A DNA stretch of 64,000 nucleotides from Erinaceus europaeus (Eukaryota; Chordata; Mammalia; Eulipotyphla; Erinaceidae): NCBI RefSeq assembly GCF_950295315.1, contig NC_080164.1, forward strand, positions 12,617,659 through 12,681,658. Direction: 5' to 3'. The notes under the pieces are model-generated. The model saw nothing but the letters and a program-made list of their open reading frames with translations. It was not told where the DNA came from and made no database searches. This document shows, piece after piece, positions 33,432-45,719 of the stretch (its first letter is position 1; every line of letters starts with the position of its first letter). The position numbers and the translations under genes are program-made.

Positions 33432-33622
33432 TCTGCAGCAGTTAGGTGCTGGTGCACCTGTTTGAATGTACTGATTACCAAAACAGGGACCCAAGCTCAA
33501 GCCTCCAACCCCCATGTGTAGGGAGAAAGCTTCAGGAGCAGAGAAGCAGTGCTGCAGGTGTCTCTCCTCCTTTTTTCTTTGCCTCCCTTTTCAATTTATT
33601 TCTATCCTATCAAATAAAAGAA
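33432..33622 (+). mobile_element. tRNA-derived SINE directly after the L1 tail
   Basis: Head (cagttaggtgctggtgcacctg), core (ccatgtgtagggagaaagcttcagg) and CT-rich body. Confidence 0.8.
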
Positions 33623-33624
33623 AT

Positions 33625-35125
33625 TGAAAACTGGCTGCCAAGAGTGTTAGATTTGTCCTGCAGTCACCAGATTCTAGAAATAACCCCAGTGGGAGGAGGG
33701 GATGAAAACTACTGTCTATAAATATAAACATTACAGAAGTGAAAGAGTTGTAAAATGATGGTAAAGTCTTAAGGGACTGAGCGGGGCAAGATCCTGGGGT
33801 GTTATGCCATCCACTTGCCAAAAAAGCTGGGTCATTTTCTAAAATTTGACACATTTTCTCACTAGCAAGCTGACTTACAGGCAGTTTCCTCTAAGTCTCC
33901 TTTTCCAAGAAATAAAAATGTACTCTGAATATGATAAATTAATCTGAGATCCAGTTTATTATCTTCCAGCATATAAATCTCTGTATCATCATTATGTAAT
34001 ACGGGACAAGAAAATACTGAGTGGGAATTGAAGGTACAAAGAGCAAGTATTCTAGCTAAGGACTGATGGTGAACTAGAAGGTTAAGACTTGGTTCTTGCC
34101 TGCAGAAGCAAGAAAGCAGAAACAAGTCATGTAATGCTGCCGTGGAGTTGAAGCTGATATTTGCAAAGCCGATGGATGATCATTTAGTTATAGAGAAACA
34201 GCACCCTACATAGTAAGCTGAGTTACTATGCTAACTTTACTCTTTAAAATAAAAGAATTTATGTTACTGATTAATTATAGGCATACATCAATTTAAGATT
34301 TTGATGTTGTCTTTGGGTTTCTCCCATTCTAAGCCAACATTGAGAAAGAGGGAAATCACCATGTCACTGTAGTTTCCCCTGGTATGGTGATGACCATGCT
34401 TGAAGCTGGGCCTACATTTATTCTATGTAAACAGGATTTTTGTTATTGTTGTTGTTATTTTTTTTAGTCAGTAAGACTTTGCCATTCTAGGCCAGCTTTT
34501 TAGAAAGGGGGCGGGGAGAATACCACCATAGGGCCAAAGCTTCCATCAGTGCTATAGTATTCTCCTGTGGTATCTGAGAGACTTAAAACTAGATCATGCA
34601 CATAGAAAAGCAGTGACATCTCAGGTAGGCATCTTGACAACCCTAAATACGTTATGATATGAGGAAATAACACTTAACATTACATGTTTTTATTGAGAAA
34701 ATATTCTCAGTGTTCTTTCATGTAGAAAGTATCTTGACCCCTTTAGTATAACTGAAACAATACAGGATGACTTCACATTATACAGACTTATAAGGTGTTA
34801 TTATTATTATTATTATTATTATTGCTAACTTGACTCATGAAAATTACACCGGGTAACATGGCAAAGATTAACTACTGCAAGAACAGCACAAATCTTAAAG
34901 AAACACTGGGGTGAAATCAATTTACACAAACTGTATAATTCATGGGGAACATTGTCAATACTCTGGGGCAAGAGTTGTCTGTTGAACAATAGGTTGAGCA
35001 AACTGAAGCTCTCTGTTGACATTACTGAACAGAGAGATGGAGCTATAAATAGGTCTGAAGATCTTAAACCTCAGCAACCAATCCAAGGATTCCTGTTTAT
35101 TAAATAATCTGCCCCGCTTTATATC
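33625..35125. other. No gene or clear repeat recognised
   Basis: Unique-looking sequence with a (TTA)n run at 34798-34823. Confidence 0.5.
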
Positions 35126-35127
35126 TT

Positions 35128-35500
35128 ACTGCCTTTCAGCCACCAAGTTGCAGATGCTACAGTAACACCAGCCTAACCTCCCTCACCAATGTGTCCTGGA
35201 ACCCCACCTTTCCAGAGCTTTACCACACTAGGGAAAGACAGAAATAGGCCAGGGTATGGGTCAACCTGTCAATGTCCATGTCCAGCTGAAAAGCAATTAC
35301 AGAAGCCAGAACTCACATCTTCTGTGCCCCCATAAAGAATTTTGGTGCATACTCTCAGAAAATGATAAAGAATAGGGAAGCTTCTAATGGAGGGGATGGG
35401 ACACAGAACTCTGGTGGTAGGAACTGTGTAGAATTAGAGTCCTAATTAGAGTCTTACAGTCATGTTAATCACTTTTAAATCACTAATAAAAATTATAAAA
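35128..35500 (+). mobile_element. L1 3' end (long-3'UTR type)
   Basis: Same terminal blocks as 33060-33400 (cagccaccaagttgcagatgc, gtgtcctggaacccc, ctctggtggtaggaact) with an A-rich end. Confidence 0.85.
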
Positions 35501-35579
35501 AAATAAAATAAACTTGTCCTGTAAAATAAAAATGTGTTTGAGCCACACAAACCAATGACATTTTTGAAATTAATTAATT

Positions 35580-35902
35580 TATTTATAGCCTCAGGGTTAT
35601 TGCTGGGGCTCAGTACCTGCACTATGAATCCACTGCTCCTGGAGGTCATTTTTTTCCCATTTTGTTGCCTTTGTTGTTGTGCTTGTTGTAGTTGTTATTG
35701 CTTTCATAGTCAGTTGTTGGATAGTACAGAGAGAAATTGAAAGGGGAGGAGAGAAAGATAGACATCTGAATATCTGCTTCCCTGCCTGTGAAGCTACCCC
35801 CCTACAGGTGGGGAGCTGGGGGCTCAAACCTGGATCCATACACCAGCCCTTGTGCTTTGCACCCTGTGCACTTAACCCGCAGTGCTACTACCCAGCTCCC
35901 AT
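35580..35902 (-). mobile_element. ERI-type SINE, long variant
   Basis: Reverse-orientation 3' block (cagggttattgctggggctcagtacc), linker, GA-rich body, core and head. Confidence 0.9.
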
Positions 35903-35960
35903 GACCTTTGAATAATAGTGTAATATTGTGTTGATTCACTGATGAGAGCAGAGAAAGCAC

Positions 35961-36158
35961 TACAGAGAGAGAGAGATGGAGAGAGAGAGAGAGAAGGAGA
36001 GGGGAGAGGGAGAGGGAGAGGGGGGGAGGGAGAGGGAGAGGGAGAGGGAGGGAGGGAGAGGGAGAGGGAGGGAGGGAGAGGGAGAGGGAGAGGGAGAGGG
36101 AGAGGGAGAGGGAGAGGGAGAGGGAGATGGGGAGAGAGAGAGAGAGAGAGAGAGAGAG
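35961..36158. repeat. (GGGAGA)n purine microsatellite
   Basis: About 200 bases almost entirely of G and A on the plus strand. Arg/Glu/Gly open frames here are artefacts. Confidence 0.96.
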
Positions 36159-36184
36159 TTGGGGTTAAGAAGTCTCTAGCCTGA

Positions 36185-37585
36185 GGAATGACTCCCAAAG
36201 TCTGCCCCCAATTTATTCTGCAACTGTCACAGAGTCACAGAGCCCAACAACACTGGGATTGTCATGGCAACCACAAGATATTGAGGAGCAGAATGTATCT
36301 TACACCCCACAAGTGCTGCTTCAAGGCTCCCATCTTCTCTAGCATTCCAGCTGACAAAATGTGTCATTAGAGGGACCAGTTATTCCTTAATTACCAAGTG
36401 TGGATTCACTCCTCTGAGTTTGGTCCTGTCAGCATTACCCTAAGGATGGGGAAGGAAAGGCAAGTCTCAGCATCCAGGTCTAAACAATGGAGATTTGGGA
36501 TGTAGAGAGGAGCAGGAGATGAGGTCCAGCAAGGAGGATCCTAGAGGTCATTGCACACCATGCCCTCCCTGTGTCTCTCTGCATAAGTGTGGAGATGAAA
36601 AACCACGTGGCATAGCATCTGACTGTCCTTTCCAGATCCCCTGAATGAAGCAGTATGAATCAGCTGTGTCCTGAGAACACAGGGGAATCCTCCCAAGGCA
36701 GTGGCGGAATGCTGGCTCGGGTCTCAGAGAATTAATTTATCCCTTAACTTAACCAGGGCAGAATGAAAGTTAAGTTCTTTTGGGACAAGTTATTCTATCC
36801 TATTTTGTATAAATCTATTGACTGTTTTACTGGTTATTTTTTTCTCTATTTCCTCCTCTTACTGTTATCATATTTAGCATGGGAAAATATTTTTATCTTT
36901 AGATGACAAATGGAAAGATATCTCCTCCCATGTCTCAATCAGTAAAACAGGAAGGTTCTTTGTTTTTGTGAGTCCTGGCAGGAGAGGCCTCAGGCTATGA
37001 GAACTCAGTGAAACGGCAGTTTTTGGAGGAGAAATGACCACTGCACTTCATTCTCCCAGGAAGAGGAAATAACTCTGTTGGCATTCTAGAGAGTAGAAAT
37101 TGGTGTGATTTCACGTGAATCTAAGTGGCAGAGACAACAGCAAATGTTGAAGCATTACAGTGTAACAGGGATAGTAAGGTGGGTTGTGAATAGCATTTTT
37201 GTTGTTGTTGTTCACTAAATAAGGATATTGGAGTTTTTTTAAAACCTGTGGGTAGACACTAATCCTATCTGTTTTAGGCCTCACAGCAGTCAATCACTGT
37301 AGGAGTGTCAACTACAGCTGAGATTTATAATGATGAGGTTTTGAATCCATAAAAAAAAACAACAGCATGATTTCTTGAAAACTAAGTATGGTTGACTCTC
37401 TATTAATCTATTATATGAAGAGTAAAATTCTTCCCTTATACTTAAGAACAAAGTTAGTTCTTATTTGTGAAAGCTTTGGTTTCAGGGGCTCAAGGACCCC
37501 AAGGTATCGTGGTACAAGAGACCCACTGAAGATCTGAGTCATAAAACTGATCTGAGGGGCAGAGGAATCAAAGACAAGGTAGAAA
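36185..37585. other. No gene or clear repeat recognised
   Basis: Unique-looking sequence. No supportable coding feature. Confidence 0.5.
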
Positions 37586-37587
37586 TC

Positions 37588-37589
<2 letters not shown>

Positions 37590-37628
<39 letters not shown>
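37590..37628. repeat. (TC)n microsatellite
   Basis: About 19 TC units. Confidence 0.95.
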
Positions 37629-37632
<4 letters not shown>

Positions 37633-38111
37633 TTCTCTTTGCCTCAAAGCAAAGAAACTGATTCAGTCCTGAGCTACAGATGGTAGAATAACACAGCATA
37701 TGCTCTGTAAGAACTTCCAAGAACCACCCATATCTTGGCACTTTAATACTTCATAACAGCATTTTTAAAATGCCGATTATTTATATATTCAATATGTGTT
37801 TATGCATGTACATGTCCAGCACACACATACACACATGTACACAAACACATATCCATGTACAAGTACATACACAACAGTAATAGCAACCATGAACCCTGCT
37901 TCTTTTTGTGGTATTTCTGTTATTCTTAGTGTCTTCACATTCTGTTGCTTCACTCATTATCAGTCCTGTTCTTAAGGAAGGTTCTAATGTCAGTTAGAAA
38001 CTTCCAAAAGACACTTGTCTTTGGCCATTTGTCATATGTCTCCAGGGAGACCAAATGGGACACCACCACCAACAACAAAAATAAAAGTTGTTTACTCATA
38101 TTAGACAAATC

Positions 38112-38325
38112 TAAAGGACGAGGTGGTGGTACACCTGGTTGAAGACACATTTTACCATGCACAAGAAACAAGAACCTGGATTTGAGCTCCCAGTCCTCAT
38201 CTGCAGGGAGGAAGCTTTGCAAGTGGTGAAGTAATGCTGCAGGTGTCTCTCTGTCTCTCTATCTCCTCCCTTCAGTTTCTGAGGGTTTCTATCCAATAAA
38301 CAAATAAACATAATAATAAAAAGAA
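38112..38325 (+). mobile_element. tRNA-derived SINE
   Basis: Head (aaggacgaggtggtggtacacctgg), core, CT-rich body and A-rich tail. Confidence 0.85.
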
Positions 38326-38707
38326 GATTCTAACACATATTAAAAGTATGTATACATAAATGGGAATACCATTTGTTTTTTTTCACAGTGTTTAGTATGC
38401 TACCTAGATTCTGAATTGCTAAAGCCCAGAATACACAAGCAAGGTCACTGATGGGTGCTCACCAACACAAATACCCAAATCTTGTCAGTAAGTACACCAA
38501 AAGATTCCTTTGTTTTCTCCTCTAGTTTCAATCTTTGTTCTTCAGTGACTCTAGCATGTGGATTGTGGGCTGCCATTTTGTCACATCAGAGCCAAATGGA
38601 GAAAGTGACACAGGGAGTGGCCTTGATGAGAACTATCTTCTTTTTAATTCTAGACTTATGACTACAGCTTTGAAAGCCAACATTCCCCAGTGAGCTTTAA
38701 AAAATCA

Positions 38708-38817
38708 TTTATTCTGTGATCTAAGCAGTTGTGCACATACATTATCAGGGTTCAAATCTCACTGCTCACCTGTGGGGAACAAGGGAAGCTTCAGGAGCAG
38801 TGAAGCAAGTGCTACAG

Positions 38818-38855
<38 letters not shown>

Positions 38856-38930
38856 TCCCCCACGCCTGACAATTTCTCTCTGTCTTATCAAATAAAAGAG
38901 AAATAAAAAGAAAACAGAAAAAGGATAAAT
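38708..38930 (+). mobile_element. tRNA-derived SINE with expanded (TC)n body
   Basis: Head and core are followed by a pure TC run (38819-38852) grown from the CT-rich body, then an A-rich tail. Confidence 0.8.
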
Positions 38931-39189
38931 GAAAAAGAAAAATGGCTTTTGGAAACAATGAATACCTCTTGTAAGCACCAAGTATCAGAAATAACCATAG
39001 TGGCAATAAACTTTTTTTTTCATTTATTCTGTCGCTATTTTCAAGAGGATCTTATATCATAACCCTATTATCTATATGACTCTGAGCAGAGAACTCCTCT
39101 AACTATACCCTCTTTCAAAAAAACATCCTTAAGAGATCCCTTTCTGTTAAGCTGAGCAGGCAACAATTACAGAAACCTCTGACTGATGC

Positions 39190-39640
39190 TGGCTTCATAA
39201 AAAGTGAGCAGCTAACAAAGCTGTGGTCTATAGACACAATGGAATACTACTCAGGTATTAAGGATGATGAATTCATCTTCTTCATCTCACCTTGTATGGA
39301 GCTGGAAGGAATATTGTTACCTGAGATGAGCCAGAAAGAGAAAGATGGATATAGGATGATCTCACCAATGGACAGAAAGTTGAGAAATAAAAACAGAATG
39401 AGAAAACACAAAGTAGAACTTAGACTGGGTTTGGTGCATTGCACCAAAGCAAAAGACTCCATGGAAGGTGCGGGGTGTCCTTTCAGCTTCCTGGAGCATA
39501 ATGGTGGAGGAGGACCTGGGTGAGGGTTAGAGTGTTGTGCAGAAAACTGAAAAATTTCGCTTATGTATGAACAACTGTATTTACTGTAAACCAACAGTCC
39601 CCTTGATAAAAGTAGAAAAGAAAAAGAAAAGAAGAAAGAG
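39190..39640 (+). mobile_element. L1 3' end (short-3'UTR type)
   Basis: End of ORF2 (acaatggaatactactcagg) followed by a UTR of about 300 bp ending in an A-rich tail after accaacagtccccttgataaa. No long 3' UTR. Confidence 0.85.
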
Positions 39641-39644
39641 AAAT

Positions 39645-40870
39645 AAAGAAAGGGAAGAGACCTCTGGATGCACCAAGCCTTTGTTAGCAAATTCTTGTAG
39701 CTTAACTGTGCCCATAGCAATCCCACACTCTGCCCCAGAAACTGAGAGCTATGCCCATGCAGACACAGATACACATGCGCACATCAATGCATGCCCTGTG
39801 TGCAAACATACTCCCCACTTACATTTATGCCTCTTTTTTATAAACAGCTAAACCTTGCTAATTTCCAAGTCTCTCTGGCTGGCAGATTAGTGGAGTGTGC
39901 AGATCAGAACTAAAACAAATAATTACAAAGTCAAGGGTAGCCCATTGCCAAACACATTCTGTTCTCTTGCTTAGCTTTGTAGTTTTGTTTTAATTTATGG
40001 TAATCCTGCCCACGCTGCAAGTTAACGTACTGCTGGTTCATAAATGGAGTGCAATCTACTACTCCATTTTGGCTTGGAAGCGAGCAAAGACGGCCAGGTT
40101 TTCTAGCGATGTTTAAAAAAAAAATGAAAATTACAGTTTTGCTACAGATTAATGTGAGAATAGTGTAAATTCCTCATTGTGCATCTATCTGGTGCATGTA
40201 GACAAATATACACACTCATAATGAAGTCCCAGTTCTGGGAGGACTCTTAGAACAGATGTGGAGTTTAATTTCTGTCATGGAATATTTTGGTGTAATAAAA
40301 ATGAATTGCAGAATAGTCATTTCTTGTCTGGGGACTGTCCTTTGCAATGTCTTCTGCCTCTCCTTCAACTCATATCAGACTGTACACCCCATATTCAGTC
40401 CTGTTGTCATTCTATGATGGGTATTGACCAAACGCAATGCCTGTCTCAGTATCTCTCGTCTACAGATTCAGTACAGACTCCTTAAGTCAGAGTTCGAGCA
40501 GAACCACAAGTCAGTTACCTTTTCCTCCAGTTTCTTGTCATCCTTATTTACACCCCACCCCAGCATCTTGCTACAAATATTCTCCTTTCCAATATTTCCT
40601 GATTCTTCTCCAAATGAGTTCAAATCTACATCAATTTTTCTTATTCTGAACTTGTTCTTTGAGTAGGAATAGGTCATAACTTCTCTTTCCTATGCATAGG
40701 ATTTCTGAAAACACAATCCTTTTCTATCCTCTGGGGAAAAAAACTCTCATCATTTCTGAATCCCAGAACAACTCATGTGACTAATGTGGGAATAAAATCA
40801 CATAAGCCAGAAAAGCTACTTGCATAACCACAATAGGTGATTAAAATAGAAAAAAAATGTTAACATGACT
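39645..40870. other. Unique-looking sequence
   Basis: No gene or clear repeat recognised. The stretch 39960-40220 has more CpG than its surroundings. Confidence 0.45.
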
Positions 40871-40874
40871 ATTA

Positions 40875-41030
40875 AAAAGTCTGACTGAGTTTGGAGTATG
40901 GTACTAAAGTAAAACTTTCCAGGGAGAGAGTGAGGGTAGATGTCCACTGTGGGCGGTAGCCTCACTGTGGGGGCCAGAGGGGAGGGACATAGTCATTTGG
41001 TGGTGGTAATGTTTTTAATATAAAAAAAAA
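40875..41030 (+). mobile_element. L1 3'-UTR fragment
   Basis: Resembles 31360-31460 (gagtatggtactaaagtaaaac, gagagtgagggt, gtggtggtaatg). Confidence 0.6.
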
Positions 41031-41045
41031 GTTTTTTGTTTTTTT

Positions 41046-41293
41046 TTTTGCCTCCAGGTTTATAGCTGGGGCTAGTGCCTACAATGAGAGTCCACTCCTC
41101 TGGGCAGCCATTTTTCCCCTGTCATTTTATTGAATAGGACAGAGAAATTAAGAGGGAGAGAAATAGAGAGGGAGAGAGAAAGACAGACAATACACGCTGA
41201 CCTGCTTCACCACTCATGAAGCATCCCCCCTGTGGGTGGGGAGAGGAGGTTCAAACCTGTGTCTGATAACTGGGTACACTGCCACTGACCCCT
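41046..41293 (-). mobile_element. ERI-type SINE
   Basis: Reverse-orientation 3' block, GA-rich body, core and head, moderately diverged. Confidence 0.85.
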
Positions 41294-41617
41294 TTAAAAA
41301 CTGTGACCAAATCAAAAAGTTAATGCAGGATACTGATTACACCCACAACTTTTCAAACAAAAAGCGTAGCTTTGTCAGTAGCAAACAGATTGACAACTCA
41401 CTCGGGATACATGCGAATCCTGGCACTCATCTTCAGGATAATGACTAGCTGAGCTTGGGCTACAAAATGTAATGACTGGATGACTTTTATTAACACTCTT
41501 GTTCAAACCTTCTTAATGTCATCATCCTATAACTTATGAGGAAATACCCTATAGAAAATGTACATGAAAAGGGACCATTGTGTAGAAATGTCTTTCATAG
41601 GCTTTTATTTCATTTTT

Positions 41618-41838
41618 TAATTTTTTATTATCTTTATTTATTGGATAGAGAGAGCCAGAAATCAAGATGGAAGGGGGTGATAGGGAGAGTGATAGAGAGG
41701 GAGAGATATAGAGAGACACCTGCAGCACTGCATCACCACTTGCAAAGCTTTCCCCCGTATGTGGGGACTGAGGGCTTGAACCCAGGTCCTTGAGAACTGT
41801 AATAGGAGTGCTTGACCAGAACCACCACCACCCTGCCC
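41618..41838 (-). mobile_element. tRNA-derived SINE
   Basis: Tail (ttattatctttatttattgg), GA-rich body, core (gcaaagctttcccccgtatgtgg) and head. Confidence 0.85.
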
Positions 41839-41857
41839 CTCATAGGCTTTTTAAAAG

Positions 41858-41990
41858 ACTTGATTTATTCATTTACATGATACAGAAAAGAGAGAGACAG
41901 AGATCTGGTGTATGTGGTGATGGAGACTGACCTAAGTCATCATGTTTCTATGTCCTAAGCTCAGTCACTGAACCACCTCCCAGTCATACT
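41858..41990 (-). mobile_element. Short SINE fragment
   Basis: GA-rich tail side and a head-like end (gctcagtcactgaaccacctcc). Confidence 0.5.
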
Positions 41991-42019
41991 TTCAGAGACT
42001 GTTCAAAGGAATTTTGAGC

Positions 42020-42026
<7 letters not shown>

Positions 42027-42109
<83 letters not shown>
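42027..42109. repeat. (TC)n-(AC)n compound microsatellite
   Basis: About 21 TC units pass directly into about 20 CA units. Confidence 0.97.
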
Positions 42110-42114
<5 letters not shown>

Positions 42115-42351
42115 AACTGACTTTCTTTTCTATTATATGATTCTAAAATTTAGGGAACTTCCAAGAAACATATATAGTAAGTTCACTATGATAGATGGCA
42201 AAGCTTACTTTCATAACTTAGTTTTGCATCAATTTCATTTGCTGTTATGATCCTGAACTAGAGCTTTTTTATTTTCTTTTATATTACCAGTATGTATTTA
42301 GAGCAATCACTCATACATTTTAAATGGGCAAGAGATGTGTTAAAATGCGAG

Positions 42352-42676
42352 AGTGAGTAGGGCAGTTGTGCAACAGATTAAGCACACATGGGCAAAGCTC
42401 AGGGATCCCAGTTTTAGATCCCTGCTCTCCACCTGCAGGGGAGTCGCTTCACAGGCAGTGAAGCAGGTCTGCAGGTATCTATCTTTCTCTCCCCCTCTCT
42501 GTCTTCCCCTCCTCTCTCCATTTCTCTCTGTCCTATCTAACAATGACAACATCTATGACAAAAATAACAACTACAACAAGCACAATAACAAGGGCAACAA
42601 AATGGGATGAATAGCCTCCAGAAGTAGTGGATCTGCAGTTCAGGCACTGAGCCCCAGCAATAACCCTGGAGGCAAG
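42352..42676 (+). mobile_element. ERI-type SINE, long variant
   Basis: Head, core (ctgcaggggagtcgcttcacagg), CT-rich body, CAA-rich linker and the 3' block (gtagtggatctgcagttcaggcactgag). It ends in a GA repeat. Confidence 0.9.
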
Positions 42677-42933
42677 AGAGAGAGAGAGAGAGGAGAGATT
42701 GAAACATACACAAAAGAGGCATGCATCTGATCCAAAGGAATTAGTAGAAATGTTGACTTTACTTAATGGGAAGATGCATACCAAAGTCATGATGAGTGCT
42801 AGTATAACATCTATAAAAATAATCTACATAGAAAGAACAACAAATGCTGACAAGGATATGTGGGGGGGAAAAGACTCATCTACTGTTGTTGGGAATGTAA
42901 GTTGGTTCAGCCTCTATAAAAAATGACCTAGAG

Positions 42934-43217
42934 GGAGTCAGGCTGTAGCGCAGCGGGTTAAGCACAGGTGGCGCAAATCACAAGGACCGGCATAAGGATC
43001 CCGGTTCGAACCCCGGCTCCCCACCTGCAGGGGAGTCGCTTCACAGGCGGTGAAGCAGGTCTGCAGGTGTCTCTCTTTCTCTCCTCCTCTCTGTCTTCCC
43101 CTCCCTCTCTCCATTTCTCTCTGTCCTATCCAACAATGACAACAACAATAATAACTACAACAATAAAACAACAAGGGCAACACAAGGAAATAAATAAATA
43201 AATAAATAAATATTTTT
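42934..43217 (+). mobile_element. ERI-type SINE, young full-length copy with TSD
   Basis: Close to the family consensus: intact A-box region (gtagcgcagcgggttaagc), B box (ggttcgaacccc), core, CT-rich body and AATAAATAAATA tail. An exact 16-bp duplication aaaaaatgacctagag flanks it (42918-42933, 43218-43233). Confidence 0.96.
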
Positions 43218-43252
43218 AAAAAATGACCTAGAGATTACTAGCAGTACTAAAA

Positions 43253-43345
43253 TTGGAGGGCTGGAGATGGGTCATTGGGTAAGGTCAGATGGCTACTTGC
43301 ATATTACCCAGATTCAAGCCTTCATACCACACAAAAAAAAAAATA
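43253..43345 (+). mobile_element. Short type-2 SINE
   Basis: ggctggagatgggtcattgg...cagattcaagccttcatacc then a poly(A) run. Confidence 0.6.
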
Positions 43346-43794
43346 CCCTGACAACAGTGGGGGAACATCTGTCTTTCATTCAGAATGAAGAAAAAGATCA
43401 GACTAGCAACCATGAAATCACAGATGTGTGAGGACCTAGAATAGCAGAAACACATACAACTGAAAGTGAGAATACCACATAATACTGCAGGATCATTTTA
43501 AGGCATTTATTGGAATGACAAATCACCAATCCAATAGTTTGTTTAAAAAAAAAAAAAAGCTAGTGGGTCTATTTTAGGTCTATTTCAAGGGGCCCATGAC
43601 TTTACTAATTTTTGCTTGAGCCTGACAGCTAACATAGGTATTGTCTGGTGAACCAAAGGTATTAACTGATGAAATGGTGCCTGTCTTGGAAATAGGACTA
43701 GTAGGTTGTATTATGGAAGAAAGTAGTTCCCAAATATGGGAAAATATATATTGTTAACTATACATAGACTTCTATTATTTTCCAAAATGGATAC

Positions 43795-44235
43795 CCCAAA
43801 TCTTATCTGCTTTATTCTTACCTTTAGCTTCCTGATTATCAGACCTTTTTTCCTGCTTTATCTTTTAAAACTTTTTCAACCACCAAGTTCCAGATTACAA
43901 TGACGCCTACCTGACATCCCTGGGCAGAAGACCTCACCACTATACCATGGAACCCCACCTCTCCAGAGCTTTGCCCCACTAGACAAAGATAGAAACAAGC
44001 TTAGGGTATGGATTAACTTGTCCATGCCCATGTCCATTGAAGAAGCAATTATAGAAACCAGACTTCCCACCTTCCATACCCTATTATGATCCTGGGTCCA
44101 TGCTTCCATAAGAATACGGAAGCTTTCAATGGAGGGGAGGAGATATGGAACTCTGGTGGTGGGAACTGTGTGGAATTGCACCCCTCTTATCTTAAAGTTT
44201 TGTCAATCATTATTAAATCAATTTTTAAAAGTCTA
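43795..44235 (+). mobile_element. L1 3' end (long-3'UTR type)
   Basis: Terminal blocks as at 33000-33400, in the same order, ending at ctctggtggtgggaactgtg...aaatcaattt. Confidence 0.85.
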
Positions 44236-44335
44236 TTTGAAACCTCAAATTATATCAGCACTGCTTACAATAGTCAAAACCCAGAATCAATCCAAATATC
44301 CACCAAAGGTAAGCAGATAGAGAGGCTCTCCTTGA

Positions 44336-44548
44336 GGGGGCCAGGTGACAATGTACCTGACTGAGCACACAGGGCATAATTGCAAGGACCTGGGTTTGAG
44401 CCCCCAGTCCCCACTTGCAGGGAGAAAGTTTCACAAGCTGCAGATGTCTCTTTGTCTTTCTCTTTATCTATTTCTCCCTACCCTCTTGATTTCTGTTTGT
44501 TTCTATCCAATAAATAAAGATGATAAAAATAATTTTATAAGAAAGATA
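44336..44548 (+). mobile_element. tRNA-derived SINE
   Basis: Head (gggggccaggtgacaatg), core, shortened body and AATAAATAA tail. Confidence 0.8.
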
Positions 44549-44572
44549 TAATAAAAAAGAAGTTCTGCGTGA

Positions 44573-44740
44573 GGAGGGATCAGGTGGGGGTACACCTGGT
44601 AGAGTGTACTTGTTGCTGTGTGCGAGGGCCTGGCTTCAAGCCCCAGGTCTCCACCTATGGTGGGAAGCTTAATAAGTGCTGAAGTAGAGCTATAGATATC
44701 TCTCTTTCTCTATCTCCTCCCTCATGTTTTTGCCTGTCCC
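44573..44740 (+). mobile_element. tRNA-derived SINE, tail replaced by purine repeat
   Basis: Head (gggatcaggtgggggtacacctgg), core and CT-rich body are seen, then the sequence runs into the GA repeat. Confidence 0.75.
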
Positions 44741-44743
44741 ATT

Positions 44744-45331
44744 AGAGAAGGGGAGAGAGAGGGAGAGAGAGAGGGAGAGAGAGAGAAAGATAAGGAAAGG
44801 AAAGGAAAGGAAAGGAAAGGAAAGGAAAGGAAAGGAAAGGAAAGGAAAGGAAAGGAAAGGAAAGGAAAGGAAAAAAAGGAAAGGAAAGGAAAGGGAAGGG
44901 AAGGAAAAAAAGGGAAGGGAAGGGAAGGAAAGGGAAGGGAAGGGAAGGAAGGGAAGGGAAGGGAAGGGAAGGGAAGGGAAGGGAAGGGAAGGGAAGGGAA
45001 GGGAAGGGAAGGAAAGGAAAGGAAAGGAAAGGAAAGGAAAGGAAAGGAAAGGAAAGGAAAGGAAAGGAAAGGAAAGGAAAGGAAAGGAAAGGAAAGGAAA
45101 GGGGAAAGGGAAAGGAAGGGGAGGAGGAGAGGGAGGGGAGGGGAAGGGGAGGAAGAAGGAAAGGGGAGGGGTGGGAAGGGAAGGGAAGGGAAGGGAAGGG
45201 AAGGGAAGGGAAGGGAAGGGAAGGGAAGGGAAGGGAAGGGAAGGGAAGGGAAGGGAAGGGAAGGGAAGGGAAGGGAAGGGAAGGGAAGGGAAGGGAAGGG
45301 AAGGGAAGGGAAGGGAAGGGAAGGAGAAAAA
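44744..45331. repeat. Giant polypurine microsatellite, (GA)n-(GGAAA)n-(GGGAA)n
   Basis: Nearly 590 bases of G and A on the plus strand: GA units, then GGAAA pentamers (to about 45110), a mixed part, then GGGAA pentamers. Pure purine runs at 44792-45171 and 45173-45331, broken by one T. Open frames of Lys/Gly/Arg or Phe/Ser/Pro across it are artefacts. Confidence 0.97.
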
Positions 45332-45513
45332 TGGCCACGGGAAGCTTTAAATCCACCATGCAGACACACACCTCTTGCAGTAACTCTTGTTTTGACAAGT
45401 GTGCATGTTGTGGACGGTTCATTCAGTAAGTAGAGAGCAAATGTCACCATGCAAAGTCCTGCATTACTATATGGGAAGCTTCATGATTGGTGGAGGGGTT
45501 ACCATGCTATCTC

Positions 45514-45713
45514 NNNNNNNNNNNNNNNNNNNNNNNNNNNNNNNNNNNNNNNNNNNNNNNNNNNNNNNNNNNNNNNNNNNNNNNNNNNNNNNNNNNNNNN
45601 NNNNNNNNNNNNNNNNNNNNNNNNNNNNNNNNNNNNNNNNNNNNNNNNNNNNNNNNNNNNNNNNNNNNNNNNNNNNNNNNNNNNNNNNNNNNNNNNNNNN
45701 NNNNNNNNNNNNN
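45514..45713. other. Assembly gap (200 N)
   Basis: Exactly 200 unknown bases, a standard placeholder size. The true distance between the flanks is not known. Confidence 0.99.
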
Positions 45714-45719
45714 ATGGAA

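Noticed and set aside
42934..43217. tRNA-like sequence with good A and B boxes
   Set aside because: It is the head of a SINE with body, tail and target duplication, not a functional tRNA gene. The same applies to all SINE heads here.
44722..45450. Long open frames rich in Lys/Gly/Arg (plus strand) and Phe/Ser/Leu/Pro (minus strand)
   Set aside because: They translate the pentanucleotide purine microsatellite; stop codons are excluded by base composition.
45410..45513. SINE-like scrap before the gap
   Set aside because: A few core-like words are present, but too little sequence remains before the gap to call it.
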